A stretch of DNA of 64,000 bases, taken from Periconia sp. R9002. Its lineage: Eukaryota > Ascomycota > Dothideomycetes > Pleosporales > Periconiaceae. Shown here piece after piece: positions 1-11,706 of this stretch; position 1 is the first letter of the stretch; the number at the start of each line of letters is the position of its first letter. The stretch covers positions 310,001-374,000 of the forward strand of contig JAMAHW010000016.1 in NCBI GenBank assembly GCA_023627715.1, read 5' to 3'. The translations under genes and the position numbers were made by a program. Under the pieces are notes generated by a model. The model did no database searches and was not told where the DNA came from. It saw only the letters and a program-made list of their open reading frames with translations.

Positions 1-1644
1 CCCCGTACAGATACATACATGTACAGGAAGGAGAAGTGGTATCAGGTATGCATGTCTACCGATTCGCATATGTCGCGTAAAGTAGTTGGCTAGTGCCGTG
101 TAGAGTGGTTGCGCAAGCACTCGCATCAAACACGACCACGTCGACTGGCACATGCAACCCCTGACAGCCATGATTCAATTTCTATTTCCATCCATTGACA
201 CAGTTTATTTCCTTTCTTACTGTGTACAGGACTGTACAGTGAGTAAAGTACCTAGAGTAATGGCCCATGGCACCCTGCTGCTGCTGCTGTGCCTGTTGTT
301 TCAGGTGGCTGCAGCAACCTGAAGCAGCTGACCTGACCTGACCTTGACCGACCCGACAACAACAAGACAGAGAGAGACAGGACAGGACAGCCACAAGACA
401 CCAGACACGCGCATGGACCTACACGCTTGTTCCTGACTACTCGACCTGGTCTTGAAGCTGCCATGTTTTGGTTTTGGGTCCGGTCCATCGGCGCCAGCTC
501 CACCGCCGCCCCTGACCCGTTACACCACTTTCTTTTGTCCTGCTACATGAAAAAAAAAAAAAAATGTACTGTACCACCGAATACCTACCTACCTACCTAG
601 GTACATGCCCAAAGTCGTCAGCAGTGCGCGCTTACTGTGCATCACCTCCGCTATCTATGGGTGTAGTGCATGGCCAACAGTTGCAGTTGGCTGTGGCTGG
701 TTGTCGAAACACGAGCAACGGATGCCTAGGGGACAGGGAAACAGAGGATCAAAAGAGGGGCCAATGAAAACCAACAACCAGCCAAGAAAAACTCCGTCAT
801 CGACTCCTCGGCCATCGGACGACATTCCGCCACTCCTGTCCGGCCTGCCTCCTACCGTACTCTTGTAGACCAAGACAAGAAATGAAGAAAAAAAAACACA
901 GCCTGGCTATAGGCTACCAAACATAGCCCCAGCCTTCAACTTCCGTCTGCACGTATTGCATACGCACTGTCACGGTGCAAGTCATCCATCCTACACTACG
1001 CACACCACATGTTTGCGCATAGGCCTCTGTTACCCCAGCACCCTCGATAAGCACGCTGGGTCCATATGCGACCAAACCTCCCTCTCTGCCTTATCGCTCC
1101 CCTTGTCCCAAGCAAACCCTCCGCCTCTCTCTCGTTGCAATGACCAAGGAGGTAAGTGTATGCATGCACAGTATGACTAATCGCCTTTTTTTTTTTTTCA
1201 AATTGCCCACTACAACGCGCTCCATTGTGGAGGGGCGCGCTAAAATACATCAGTCTACCTAGTCGATACAGTTGATCAATAACCCACAGCTCCTACACAA
1301 GGTTGCTGTAGCTCGTAAACACTTGTTCTAATGACCGCGGCGCGCGTAAACTAAGAAGATCACCACCACCCTTTCAGCCCCTGCATCCCATTACTCCGGT
1401 ATCATGATCCAGGTGCCTAACCAGGCATATGGTATGTATCCAAGTACAGTACCTGCGTACCATGCTCACAGCAGATCAAGTCATTGTCCGAGACATGCAG
1501 AAACTGTCGCGGGTCTTTTCCTTCCGCGACGATAGCAGATCAACGATTCAGACAATTCAAGTCGGCGAAATTGGGATCGGTCGGGGTTCGTGGGCAGGGG
1601 GCGGATGGCGAGGAGGAACTGATAGCGCGTGCCTATGGTGGCGT
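1..1644. other. Intergenic, no gene seen
   Basis: No convincing coding region on either strand; the open frames are short, compositionally odd and match no family I know. It holds a 15-nt A-run (550-564), a T-run near 1188-1198, stacked CCTA repeats at about 585-600 and the palindrome-like TACCTAGGTA at 594-603. The right end is the 3' flank of the DUF6594 gene. Confidence 0.6.
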
Positions 1645-4374
1645 TCAGTGCACCAGCGCAGCAAACAGCATGACCCCAAAATAACTACGTTCTCGCATTA
1701 GTCTCAACAGCAAATTCACCCCTTCAGGCACCCGACCTCACTGTCCATCTTCCATTCGATGCCCATCCATCCCACACTAACCTTATGCCCGGATATGGGA
1801 CAAGCACATGGGACATGGAGAAACAAACTTTGGCGGAAAATTTCGACCACTTACATGGAAAGACACCCCATCCACTCCCTGGCCGTCATCAGCTCCTTCA
1901 GCTCTCGCGTTGACGTGAGCAATTTCATGACGGCGGCCCCGTTGAGACACAAGATGACGAGCCGGCCCAGTATACCGGGGACAATCGCAAACGCCAAAAG
2001 AGGCATTGCTAGAATCATCGGTACCCAAATGGCGGCCGATTCATGACTCGGTGCGCCACCGGCTGTGCCTGTGCTTGCCCTCCTCCGCGACACGGCCAGC
2101 AGATCGTCCTTGAGCTCGAGGAAGCGCGTTTCGCCATGGCTAATGGGCGTCCGCTTTTCCAGCCACGCTCGGTATGCTTGGATGTCTGCCGTTTCTGCCG
2201 GGCCCAAGTCTCTCAGGAGGTTGGTGAACGACGACATGGCGGAATCTGTTGGTCAAAGTAAGCTTGATCCTTCTCTGGGAGCTCAACACAGTCTTGGTTC
2301 GGCACTTCACCCCGCATTGTCTAATGCCTGTGCTTGTGCCTGTGCCTGTGCGCGGAACAGACCACTCACTATACTGCCCCAGCTTCAAATAAACCCGACC
2401 AAGTAGTTCAGTCCTCCGATAATGCAGCTCACTCCCGTAGCGTGTTTCGCCACGCCTGGATGCTGGCTGGATACGCCCCGCTTCATCTCTCGGTGAAGAC
2501 TGCGCGATGCATTCGTCCAGATGTCTCAACTCTTCCTCTAGTTCTACAATCTCGTCCTGGATGTGAAGCAACACGCGATGGTTCAGATGCTCAAATTTAC
2601 GGTATATGGGAACCACCGGCTCTTCCAAACTCGTGCTCGAACCTTCATGATTCCCCTTTACGCTTTCACTTAGCTTCTCAGCAAGAAGTTCGTATCCCAC
2701 CACGGTAGGTTTCCCCCAGTCGGAGCCCTGCGGATGCGGTTGATAGACAGGCGGGTGCGCTGGGTACGGAAATGGCGGAGCAGGAGCTACAGGAGGAACA
2801 CCATTGGCTGCTGTCATTGGAGGACGGGCAACCATCGCGGAATTCCGGTCATATCCAGGAGAATAAGGTACTGGCGGTGCGTGTTGAGGCGAGTAATAGT
2901 TCATCGGAGGCATGGGAGGAGGGGCATTGTGTACCGAGGGATGCGAATGGGTAGGAGAAGCTGCCGATTGTGCATAAGGGTCATACAGAGGCATCGCATA
3001 GCCAGGGTGTGGCGATGGGCCTCCTACGAATTGGAAGTCTCGGTGAGGTTGAGGACTTTGCAACACGTGCTCATTGAGTGCTTCCTGCTGCCGCCTCAAA
3101 CGTCTGGTGTATCGATCCTCGTGAGGGGGTGAAGAGGGCACCGTTGGAGGTGGCATACGTTCCAAGGCCATGTCTTGTGCATGATGGTGATGGCCAGTCG
3201 AACTACTGCCAGTTAAACCTCCATGTTCAGCGTCTTCATCACTGCTCTCCTCCTCTTCCTCCCCCTTCTCCTCTTCCTCTTCTTGAGCCGCCTGTGGCAC
3301 ATATGTCTGGGTTTCTTCATCCGTCTCGTCGCTTAGACTTGGCTGATGGGACAGACCGGGGCTAGCTTCGCGAACTGATATCCCGGCCTCGGAGTCACTA
3401 CGGTCTTCAGGAGCTTCTGTGTAGCTCGATCTCTTCATGGATGCCGGCGATGTAAAGGGTGATTCCACCAAAGGCCTATCAGCTGTGGAGGATCCACTGT
3501 CACTGTCACTGCCACTATCACTTGCGACCTCGGGTTCTTTAGAAGGAGGTGGAGAAGCTGTCGAAGGGGGATTGGTCTGCTGGTTAGTAAAAACCCGCTC
3601 ATGGTTCGGTCGCTGCTTCTTGAATGGAAAGGCACGACCACGTCGTGAACGGCCCATGGCTTCGTGTTGTTCAAAAGTGAAGCGCGAATGTTGCGCTTCT
3701 TTAGCTTGCAATAACTGGTCTTTCTCGGGATGAGTTTTGTTATACGACTCTTGGGTTATGGTCGAGTTGCTGTCATTGGATATAGTCGACAGTTGTGTGT
3801 TTTCTGAGGCTACTGAAAGAAGGGAAGGGTTTGGTAGGTTGCCTATACTTTCGACTCGAGGTTTCAGCGGCCTGTGGTATTGCCTGGTCGGTCGTCGTCT
3901 TAGAGCCGGGTCCTCAACATGTCGATGGCGCCGTTGGACAGGATCGACGTCACTCTCTGTACTGATAACAGAGCTGCCTCGATGCTTGGCGGTCCTGTGT
4001 TCCCGCCCTTCTGTTATGCGTCCAAGTCTCGGTATAAAGTGCGCCGTATCCTTTTCCTGCCCAGAAACTACAGGGCTGGGCGGTGTTTTAAACGATTCAG
4101 TGTTTTTGTGTGGAATAGGGCGCCCTTCTACCCGACTGCTGTCCTCATCCGAGCCTAACCATGGTGTTGGAGGCGTTGAATGGGAAGTTTCATCTGTTGC
4201 GGGTGTGGTTCGCACTGGCCGTTTCTTGGGCACAGAAGGCGTGTTTTTAGGTTCAGAGCTAAAGGTTGCTTTCTGATTACCTGAATCAATGTCTAACCTC
4301 GGGCTTCGGTGACGTGAGCGAGGCAGCGCTTCAATCGATGTATTGTGATCCGTCTGCAACTCAGTAACAAACAA
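1645..4374 (-). CDS. DUF6594 domain membrane protein with long disordered N-terminus
   Basis: Three exons are supported: about 4374-2370, 2245-1855 and 1684-1645, with introns of 124 and 170 nt. The junctions keep frame and rebuild the usual end of the family: after the DUF6594 helical part (a segment on HLNHRVLLHIQDEI, then KLGQYNSAMSSF across the first junction) come hydrophobic helices, RELKELMTAREW, and a last short helix IYFGVMLF supplied only by the 40-nt final exon. About 560 N-terminal residues are Ser/Pro/Glu-rich and look disordered, with an acidic tract of Glu runs near the middle. DUF6594 is a fungal family of unknown function; the C-terminal helices imply membrane anchoring. The true start is not found: the open frame begins at a TTG and the first in-frame ATG lies about 245 codons in. 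A splice acceptor (TTGCAG) sits just upstream of the codons for TDHN, so a first exon probably lies further 5' (within about 4375-4640). Confidence 0.8.
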
Positions 4375-5812
4375 TCAGATTTTTTTTTCTTTCTCTCGTG
4401 GAACGAAGGATCGAATAAACAGCGGGGGGATGAAGGGGAAGAGGGATAAGAAGTTGGTTTTCGAAACCCACCATGCTACGTGTACTCGTAGGGCTGCAGA
4501 TAATCCCAGCAACAGGCAATGCACTTTGGTTAATGAATTTGATAGATACCATGCGGTCCAGGAAAAACGGGACTGGAGGCCGTCAAGGGCAGCGAGAAGT
4601 GAAAAGCAAAGCAAAGGCTCGGTGCTCGCATGCTGAAGATAAAAAGGAGAGGACGAGCAAAAGCAAACGTCGTGTTACAAAGTGGCTTTTGGAGAAGCTG
4701 TGTGCTAAGTAAGGTGACGCACTCAGGGTTCATTCAGCGCGATACGGTTCCATTTGTGAGCCAGGCCGGGGGCGGGGGGGGGGGGGGGGGCCCAGGGTTT
4801 CGGTCTAATAAACCCAAAATGCACGACTGGGCATCACGGCGTGGGATTTTGGCTGGGCTCCTCAATGTGGATCATGGATACCCGGCCAGCAAGTGCATGG
4901 AAGGAATGGATATGACATGGTCGATGGGCCATTCAGTCACCGCCTCGTGGCTGCATGACGGTGTTCTCTCGCGTAAATCCAAAAGCCGGATACGGAACGA
5001 AATACCCAAAATTAATCCTATGTAGATCCCGTCGAGCCGTATTTGTGTGTGGACGTGAAACGCAGAATCTCACCACACCCACGTACGACTGTACACACAA
5101 ACGGAACACTTGTCAAAACATGCATGCCAGGTAATGTTGCGTGCGATAAGTGCTCGCCATATTAGATGAACATGGAGGGACACACGGCATCCGAAGAGGG
5201 GTTCATTGGGCCAATCAAACCTCGAAGCACATACATTTCGCACTGCTACACTACACCACTCTACCTTCTCCCTTGTTGTTCTCTCCATCCAATATCCCTT
5301 TCATTCTTGATACACCACCAGAGGTACCAACCAATCACAGGCATGAGCAACGCTGCAGCGGCGTGGCTGCAGTTAGTGAGTCCTACAAGTGTGGTTCACA
5401 TGCACAACCCAAACGAGACGGTTCTCGCACCATGGACAACCTACTTCTCACCGCCTGACAGTCCTCGGGACGCCTTGAACGGATTATTCGACGGCGAGAT
5501 CGCAGGTGTAGGGCACATCTGAACAGTCTCCACACAACGAACATGGGGTTCGGGTGAGCAAAGAACGGAGCGTTGATGTGGGGAACCACGGAGCAATCAC
5601 ATAAAGGGTCAAACACATACCCACAACCACCGCTGTCATGCACTCGTTGCACATGCAATACCTTCTGATCAGTTGAGTTTTAACTATTCGAACTATAGTA
5701 CACATGCCATCATCTGGCAAAGCAAGCAAGTGGAAGACCCTTTCTATCTACACCAATAACAGATTCAAAAAACGCTACAAAGCCAACAAACACTCCGAGT
5801 AATTTTGCGATT
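4375..5812. other. Intergenic: probable 5' end of DUF6594 gene, G-tract
   Basis: Probably contains the unplaced first exon and promoter of the DUF6594 gene (4375-4640) and, on the right, the 3' flank of the NADH dehydrogenase gene. A 17-nt G-run lies at 4774-4790. A short frame starting at 5343 ends at a donor-like GTGAGT, but no continuation could be found, so no gene is called. Confidence 0.5.
4768..4790 (+). repeat. G-homopolymer tract
   Basis: Five G, one C, then seventeen consecutive G, followed by CCC. It is the longest G-run in the window, can form a G-quadruplex in principle, and is a site where sequencing length errors are likely. Confidence 0.9.
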
Positions 5813-7848
5813 CTAAAAACGGCTGATGTCGCGACCAAAAATCCAGTTGATGAACCTAAAATCTCGTCAGTACTGTCCGTCAATGGTTCACCCTTGGCCA
5901 AACCTACCAATATATCGGAATTAAAATCTTGTTCCTCCAACTAACGCTCTTCGTAAGGTAGGCTCCACGCCATATGATCCATGCCAGCCGTCCGGAAATG
6001 TTAGATCCCTCGCCACCCTGGAACAACGCATTCCAGTTCCCAATGTATGCCATGACGCCTAGGTTCTTGAACGTGAAGTTCCCCTTCTCGAGATCGTCCT
6101 TATTCAACCGCTTGGCAAGCCACGACGCCTTTTGAGATGCAACTTGTGCCGTTGCTGGGTAGCTTGTTCCTTCCACGATGGCGCAATCACCAAGCGAAAA
6201 GACATCCTTGAGAATAGCTTCGGGCTTGTTCTCCGCGTCACCAATGAGCTTCACCCGAAGTCGCGCGTCTGTGATGATGGACCCGGTCCTTTTGTCTTTC
6301 TTGACCCTCCAGCGTACCGAGTCTAGCCCTTTCTTTGCCTCCTCCGGAGGTGCTTCTATGCGCTCAAACGTTCTTGGAATTTCGTGAACCTCGTTGAGAG
6401 CATCGGCCACGAATGGATTTTGCATCAGCCCCGTGGACCATACCACCATGCCAACGCCAATGTCGCCTTCCTCCTTTATCTTCAAGGTGAAAACTGCATG
6501 TTCATCTGGCTCGTCAGCTTTCTCGCCCGGCGCTCCTGGTCGAAGCTCCTGTACATGATGGCTCGTTTTGATATCGATCCCTTCGCGTTTGAAATTCTCC
6601 ATGGCATATTTTCCAAGCTTCTCGTCGAACATGGGAAGCACTTTGGTAGCAACGTCATATACGGTAATCTTATGGAATGGTATGAGCTCAGGATAGACGC
6701 GTGCCAGATCTTCTACGATAATGTCGTGGAGTTCGGCAGAGAACTCTATACCAGTAGGTCCACCGCCAACCACTGCGAAGTTGAGAAGCTGGCGCCGCTT
6801 TTCGTCGCTAGTTGTTGGTAACGCAGCAGCTTCGAAACATGCCAGCAATCGATTTCTGATTTTGCGTGCGTCACCGACATCCTTGAGGAAAAAACTGTGT
6901 TGGTGTCAGTAGAAGTTGACGCAAAATATCCATACCCCTCAGTGACACTAACGCATGTTCCTTGACACCGGGAGTCCCAAACGTCTGGGAATAACAGCCC
7001 ACGGTGACAATAAGCTTGTCGTACGTTAGATCAAAAAGCCTTCCCTTCTTGGTCTCCAATCTTCTCTCCTCCTGTCTCTGCTCCGCAGTCTGGTTGGCAT
7101 GTCGATCCTGCGTCAACGCCACCGACGATGTAGGATCGTCAACAGACTCCTCGATGGTAATTTTCTTATTCTTCAAGTCAACCCCGTCTGCCCAGCCCTG
7201 AAAAAAGTTTACCTAGACAGCACAGAAAAGTAAGTCAAACCGGTACCACTACTAGAATTTGACACTGAGGGGGACAAGGGGGGACATCATACATTTGTCC
7301 GCCTCGTCCGAATTGGTTCCAAAGCAGTACGAAACTCGAGCGTACCAACCGACGTAGACGCTAACAAAGGCGTGAAGGCGAAATACGACCGAGGTGACAC
7401 AACGACCGCTTGATACTTCTTCGAATCCAGCTCCCTCGCAACGGTGTAACCCGCCCAACCACTTCCAAGGATGACGACTCGTTCCCTATCTTTACGAAGC
7501 TTTATCAGCTTCCAAGTTTTCCTGAGAAGACGGCTCATGTCATGCAGACAGGCCGAATCCGTGGGTAAGAGGAAAGGGAAGGGGGGGCAGAAAGAAAGGG
7601 AATGGTAGAAACTCACCGTCCCTCCCGGTGTCCAATTGATTTATAGTTATGCTCCGCCGTTGTTGAGTGAGGGCTGAAAGGCGAGCATATGGGCAGCGAG
7701 AGCTGTGCTGCTGCTGGCTTGAGAGCAATAGTTGAGGTGCTCCTGTTGAGGAGGCCCACGGTGTCGGGGAGCACGCCCGAGTGGTGTTCCGAGATAGCTG
7801 CGTCCGGGCGCCGCAGGCCAATTGCGCGGCACGAGCGGTGGGCTGCAT
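5813..7848 (-). CDS. NDE: Alternative (type II) NADH:ubiquinone dehydrogenase, mitochondrial
   Basis: Single-polypeptide, rotenone-insensitive enzyme that passes electrons from NADH to ubiquinone without proton pumping, at the mitochondrial inner membrane. Model of five exons: 7848-7617, 7489-7293, 7212-6953, 6894-5908, 5855-5813; 572 aa. Residues 1-70 are Arg/Ser/Ala-rich with no acidic residues, a good mitochondrial presequence. The FAD dinucleotide fold ILGSGWAG is at about 84-91, the NADH fold [11 protein letters not shown] at 271-281, then FSLGDCA and the C-terminal membrane anchor. The last 14 residues ([14 protein letters not shown]) come from a tiny exon after a 52-nt intron and match the family's usual end; without it the frame stops at IPIYW. 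The first intron's acceptor (7490-7491) has a weak pyrimidine tract but is the only phase-compatible one I find. No EF-hand insertion is visible, so this is not the calcium-binding NDE1 type; internal versus external face cannot be decided. Confidence 0.93.
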
Positions 7849-8352
7849 TCTGTGGCTGTTTATTTTTCTAACGAGCGATTCAAATACACATTATTTTTGG
7901 CCTTCGGCGCGTCTGTAGGGAACCGGAAATTGGGAACTCGACGAACAAGTTTGGATGTTGGATGTTGAATGTTAGATGGATGGTTGTGCTAGTATCGTGC
8001 GGCTACCTCGGAATGACGTCTGAAAATCGCAACAAATATCAACACTTGGGGGGACGCTCCATTCACTAAATGAGCGTACCTAGAATAGAAGCCTTTTCAG
8101 CTCCACCCGTACTTGGTGCAAACAAGCCGAAACGTGTGCGTGTAAGTTCTAAATGTACCGTGTGCGTGTGGTATCAGTAATCGCTGGTAAATTGGATGCC
8201 CCATATAAGCGTAGTAAGACTGAGGATAGCGATTGCTTTTTTTGTCCATTTTCCACGTGCACAAAAAAAAATTGTTGAAAAAGATGCCCCTGTAATTACG
8301 CCATCTAGTTACCTATCTACCAAAGCAATACAAACGCTGCAACGTCGCCATC
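7849..8352. other. Intergenic between arginase 3' end and NADH dehydrogenase promoter
   Basis: Both neighbours read leftward, so this holds the arginase 3' flank and the NADH dehydrogenase promoter. No further gene seen. Confidence 0.6.
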
Positions 8353-9465
8353 TTACAAAAGGGTGTCGCCCAGCGCACATCTCACAATGCTGCAACCAGC
8401 CCTCACCGTATCACTCGCTCCATGCTCATCCAAGCTGGGGTTGACTTCTACGAGATCGAGAGCAATCAGAGAGCCAGTCTCGGCGACGCATTCGGCGATG
8501 AAGTCGCCTTCGCGCAGGGTCAAGCCACCTCGAACGGGCGTGCCGGTGCTCGGTGCCCACATTGGGTCCAGTGCATCCACGTCGAAGGAAAGATGGATGG
8601 GGGTATCGCTTCCAATCCAACCGAGAGCCATGTCCATGACTTTACCGATGCCGTGTCTACATTTTTTTCATAAAATCAGTCTGGTGCTCTTGGGAATCCA
8701 TTCGGGCCCGATGGGGTGCCGGCTCAGCTTACCTGTCGATATCATGCATGGAGAAAGCCTTGATACCGTGATCTCTTAGGATCTTCTTCTCGCCCCTGTC
8801 GATATCGCGAAGGCCAATGTATACAAGCTTTTTTGTGCTGATGAGGTGGTGAGGCTTGATCCACCCGAAAACATCCTCCCTCTCTTCAGTCGCCAGACCC
8901 GTCAAGAACGCAACAGGCATGCCGTGAATGTTACCGCTATCCGAAGTCTCGGGCGTGTTGATATCAGCATGTGCATCGACCCAGATGACGGCTAGCTCCC
9001 TGCCCAACCGCTCGCGGATGGCCTTTGCGGTCCCTGAAATCGTGCCAATGGCTATTGAGTGGTCGCCCCCCAAAGTCAAAACGAGCTTTCCGTCCTTTGC
9101 GTGGCTGTAGACTTGGTCGCTGACTTCCTCGGTTACGGCGCTAACAAACTTGGGCTGCTTCATGTTGCGGTACGTGGGGTCTTCGGAAGGTACCTTCTCA
9201 GCATAGTTGTGCACCTGGCCGTCGTACGTGACCTTCATGTCCAGATCTTGCTCCAGTTGCTGGATCAGACCTGCTTCGATCAGGGCCATTGGTGCTGCAT
9301 CGACTCCCGCTTTTGGCTGGTCCAGTCTGACGTTAGATAGGTGACGCAAATGAGCGTGTGTGTGGGAGAAAACCTTACCTGACCACCACTGAAGCCCACT
9401 GCCACAACACCCAGATCATGGCGGCTGGGGAGGAATTTGGGTTGGATTTGAGGTGCGCTCGTCAT
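8353..9465 (-). CDS. car1: Arginase
   Basis: Hydrolyses L-arginine to ornithine and urea, the first step of arginine catabolism; a trimeric, binuclear manganese enzyme. Three exons, 9465-9379, 9316-8733 and 8656-8353, give 324 aa, the family's normal length. The first junction gives FSGGQ-PKAGVD, the expected N-terminal substrate loop; this needs the acceptor after GACCAG, not the one 12 nt upstream. Metal-binding motifs are complete: GGDHS (about 112-116), DAHADIN (143-149) and SFDVDALDP (247-255, Asp249 and Asp251), followed by the catalytic-loop Glu segment [12 protein letters not shown]. Introns are 62 and 76 nt. The ATG at 9463-9465 is the only sensible start. An inverted repeat lies about 445 bp upstream. 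Confidence 0.97.
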
Positions 9466-10465
9466 GTTGCTTCAAGTTGTGCTGCCTGTCATGTCAGCAG
9501 TGGTACTACACCGGAAATTCCAGATTGGACACGGAAGCTGTCCTAAACAGTAGCTTCGATGCATGTAGTACCTAGATCGAGCGCTTGCGGGCTTTCATTT
9601 TATACCTGGGGCCATGCAATCTGGAGAAAGACAAGCAAATCAGGAAATAAACTCACCGAGGTGCCTGCTTAGCAGAATTGTGCTCTACACTTTAATTTCT
9701 CGTCTTCTTAATGGCGATGCGGCAATGAAGGCAGACGTCAACTCCTTTTGGACTTCACGTGGAGCAATGCAGGCGGCGGTGGTCGAAGCGATGGAAGGGG
9801 GAAATGGAGAAGGAAAAAGCGGTGGGCAGTCGCCGGTCTTTTATCTCGTGCCTGTCGGGCGCCATCTTTAGGTAATGGTGGGCTCGAAAAGATTTTCTCG
9901 TCGCTTTCACCTGTACTTAGGGGAATGCGTGAAGCTATAGTTCCCCTAAGTACAGGTATAGACGGGTGTTTTGACTGAAGCCCCCACTAGCGGCTCTGTT
10001 GCCGAGGCGCCCTAGGCGATCTCCCTCAGCATCCATTGATCTGTGATCCGGGGTTCGTTATGAGTTGACGCCTACGGGAATGACGTAGCTGGGAAACTGT
10101 CGGGTCAACGCTTGTCGAGATCGAATTGACTATCCAAAGTAACATTGGACCAGACATTATATATACGAAATTCCGTGCTGCAGGATAAGAACTTGACTAC
10201 ACGTACATGTACAATCTCAAGTCGACATGTTGGAATTCACACGTGCGGTTTAGCTCGCTTTTAACCGGCTTTAGTTACTGCACCTCTACCATTTGGAAGC
10301 CACCATCGGCTCGCCGCCAACCCGGAACCACCTGACCTTCCCATCTTACTCTACCTTCTACCTCCAGCTTACACACCCTAACTACCTTGTATTCTGAAGT
10401 ACCTAGGTACATGTACTAGGCTCCATCCGACCACATGCTCATCTCGTTTCTACACCAGATTCAGA
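9466..10465. other. Divergent intergenic region between arginase and DUF167 gene
   Basis: Contains the promoters of arginase (leftward) and the DUF167 gene (rightward). It holds a perfect 17-bp inverted repeat at 9909-9957 and the 12-bp palindrome GTACCTAGGTAC at 10399-10410, about 55 bp before the DUF167 start. No coding region seen. Confidence 0.65.
9909..9957. repeat. Perfect 17-bp inverted repeat with 15-nt loop
   Basis: Left arm 9909-9925 (ACCTGTACTTAGGGGAA) and right arm 9941-9957 are exact reverse complements, separated by 15 nt. It could form a strong hairpin or cruciform. Pairing breaks immediately outside the arms. No flanking target-site duplication stands out, so a miniature transposon is not shown. 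Confidence 0.9.
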
Positions 10466-10952
10466 ATGTTAGCCCCAGCGATCCGCTTCGTGGCCCAAAA
10501 AGGACCTAAAGCGCAGCATGCATTGCTCTATCTATCATGCTCCGTCAAACCTGGAGTTAGTGCAACCCGAGAAGGTATTACAGCTGTCTCGGAAAATTCC
10601 ATTGAGCTATGTGTTGCCGCACAGGCAAGGGATGGAGATGCCAATTTAGCTGTGAAGGAGCTCATCGCCAAGGTCAGAATCCTACTATCACATATACCTT
10701 TTGAAAAAGAAAAAAAAAAACCCCCATATATTGCTGGTACAAGGACAGACAACTTTGTGTCTGATTGAAAATCGAAGCTAACAGTGGCATAACATGCAGA
10801 CACTCAAAGTTCACAAATCGGACGTGGATATTGCTAGGGGTCAGAAGAGTAGGTCCAAAGTGGTCGAGGTGAAAGTCGCAGTCGACGATATTACAACACC
10901 AGAAGAAGAGGTCGAGCGTATTAAAATTATATTGAAAAGGAGCGTTCCCTGA
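10466..10952 (+). CDS. DUF167 (UPF0235/YggU) family protein
   Basis: Two exons, 10466-10672 and 10800-10952, joined in phase 0 by a 127-nt intron; 119 aa. The protein shows the DUF167 pattern: a beta strand with VKPGVSATREGI, then IELCVAAQARDGDANLAVKELIAK, then after the junction TLKVHKSDVDIARGQKSR and KVVEV. The family is small, conserved from bacteria to man, and of unknown biochemical role. Read-through of the intron gives a low-complexity tail, so splicing is required to complete the fold. The start ATG at 10466 follows the 12-bp palindrome at 10399. The gene converges on phiA with only 91 bp between stop codons, so the 3' untranslated regions probably overlap. Confidence 0.9.
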
Positions 10953-11043
10953 TAAACTACACATTGGTATAGTATCCGTTATCTCTAATTGATCATTATC
11001 GTCATGCCATTTTTGTCCGTAAAATCGGAATATCTCCGAGCCA

Positions 11044-11706
11044 TCAATACTCCCAAGCGCTGGGTCCGGTGGTGTTGACTAGAAAACAAGTAAGCTCCTA
11101 TATCATTCCATTTGCGCCTGGAGAGTAACATACCGGTGAGGGCATTGAAACCAAGACAATCGGGGCTAAGCTCAAGGCCAGGGAGCTGACCATACACCTG
11201 CCATGGCTTGTTTCCTTCACTGGGGCAAGCGACAAGACCATTGGCGAAGATGAGGTGGCCGAAGTTCTCATCCTCTGTCTTGCTCCACCCATCAACCACG
11301 GATCCGTTGGGCTTGAATACCGAGTGTGGCTGTGTGTAGCTCAAAGTACCGTCTGGCGCAACATAGACTACTCGAGATCAGCATCTGCGTCGAGGGCATG
11401 GAATTGAGAATATGATTGTCAGAGCTTACCTTGCTGGCCTCCTGGGACTACCACACCGAGGCTCACAGTCACATCTCCACCGGCAAGCACGGTTTGGTTT
11501 CCGGGATAGGCTGCACAGACCTCTTCTCCGAGTTCAGGTGGACAGTAGGCTGAGTTGGCTCCGCCTAGGAAAAAGTGTCCGCCGTTTGCTTCTAATGGGA
11601 GTAGGTGAATAGGTGAAGCGCTACGAGTAGCGATAACGCCAAAGTAGCCTGTAGTCTGCGCCATGGCGTTGGCGACGAAGGCGCTGAGAGCAACGAAGGT
11701 CTTCAT
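11044..11706 (-). CDS. phiA: PhiA-like secreted cell wall protein
   Basis: Three exons, 11706-11430, 11367-11134 and 11078-11044, with introns of 62 and 55 nt; 181 aa, close to Aspergillus PhiA. Residues 1-16 (MKTFVALSAFVANAMA) are a signal peptide. The mature chain carries family landmarks: FGVIATRSASPIHLLPL, GGHFFLGG, two Cys in the YCPPELGEEVC part, VPGGQQ-VYVAPDG across the first junction, LSYTQPHS, VACPS, WQVYG and CLGFNALT, ending GPSAWEY. In Aspergillus PhiA is an abundant cell wall protein needed for phialide and conidium development; the same role here is inferred from similarity. Confidence 0.93.

Noticed and set aside
4630..5025. 131-codon plus-strand frame with a poly-Gly stretch
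   Set aside because: The poly-Gly is just the G-homopolymer; the rest has no protein character.
7490..7616. CTTCTCAG as acceptor of the first NADH dehydrogenase intron
   Set aside because: It is the best-looking acceptor but reads into a stop codon in the required phase; only the AAAG acceptor further on restores the FAD-binding frame.
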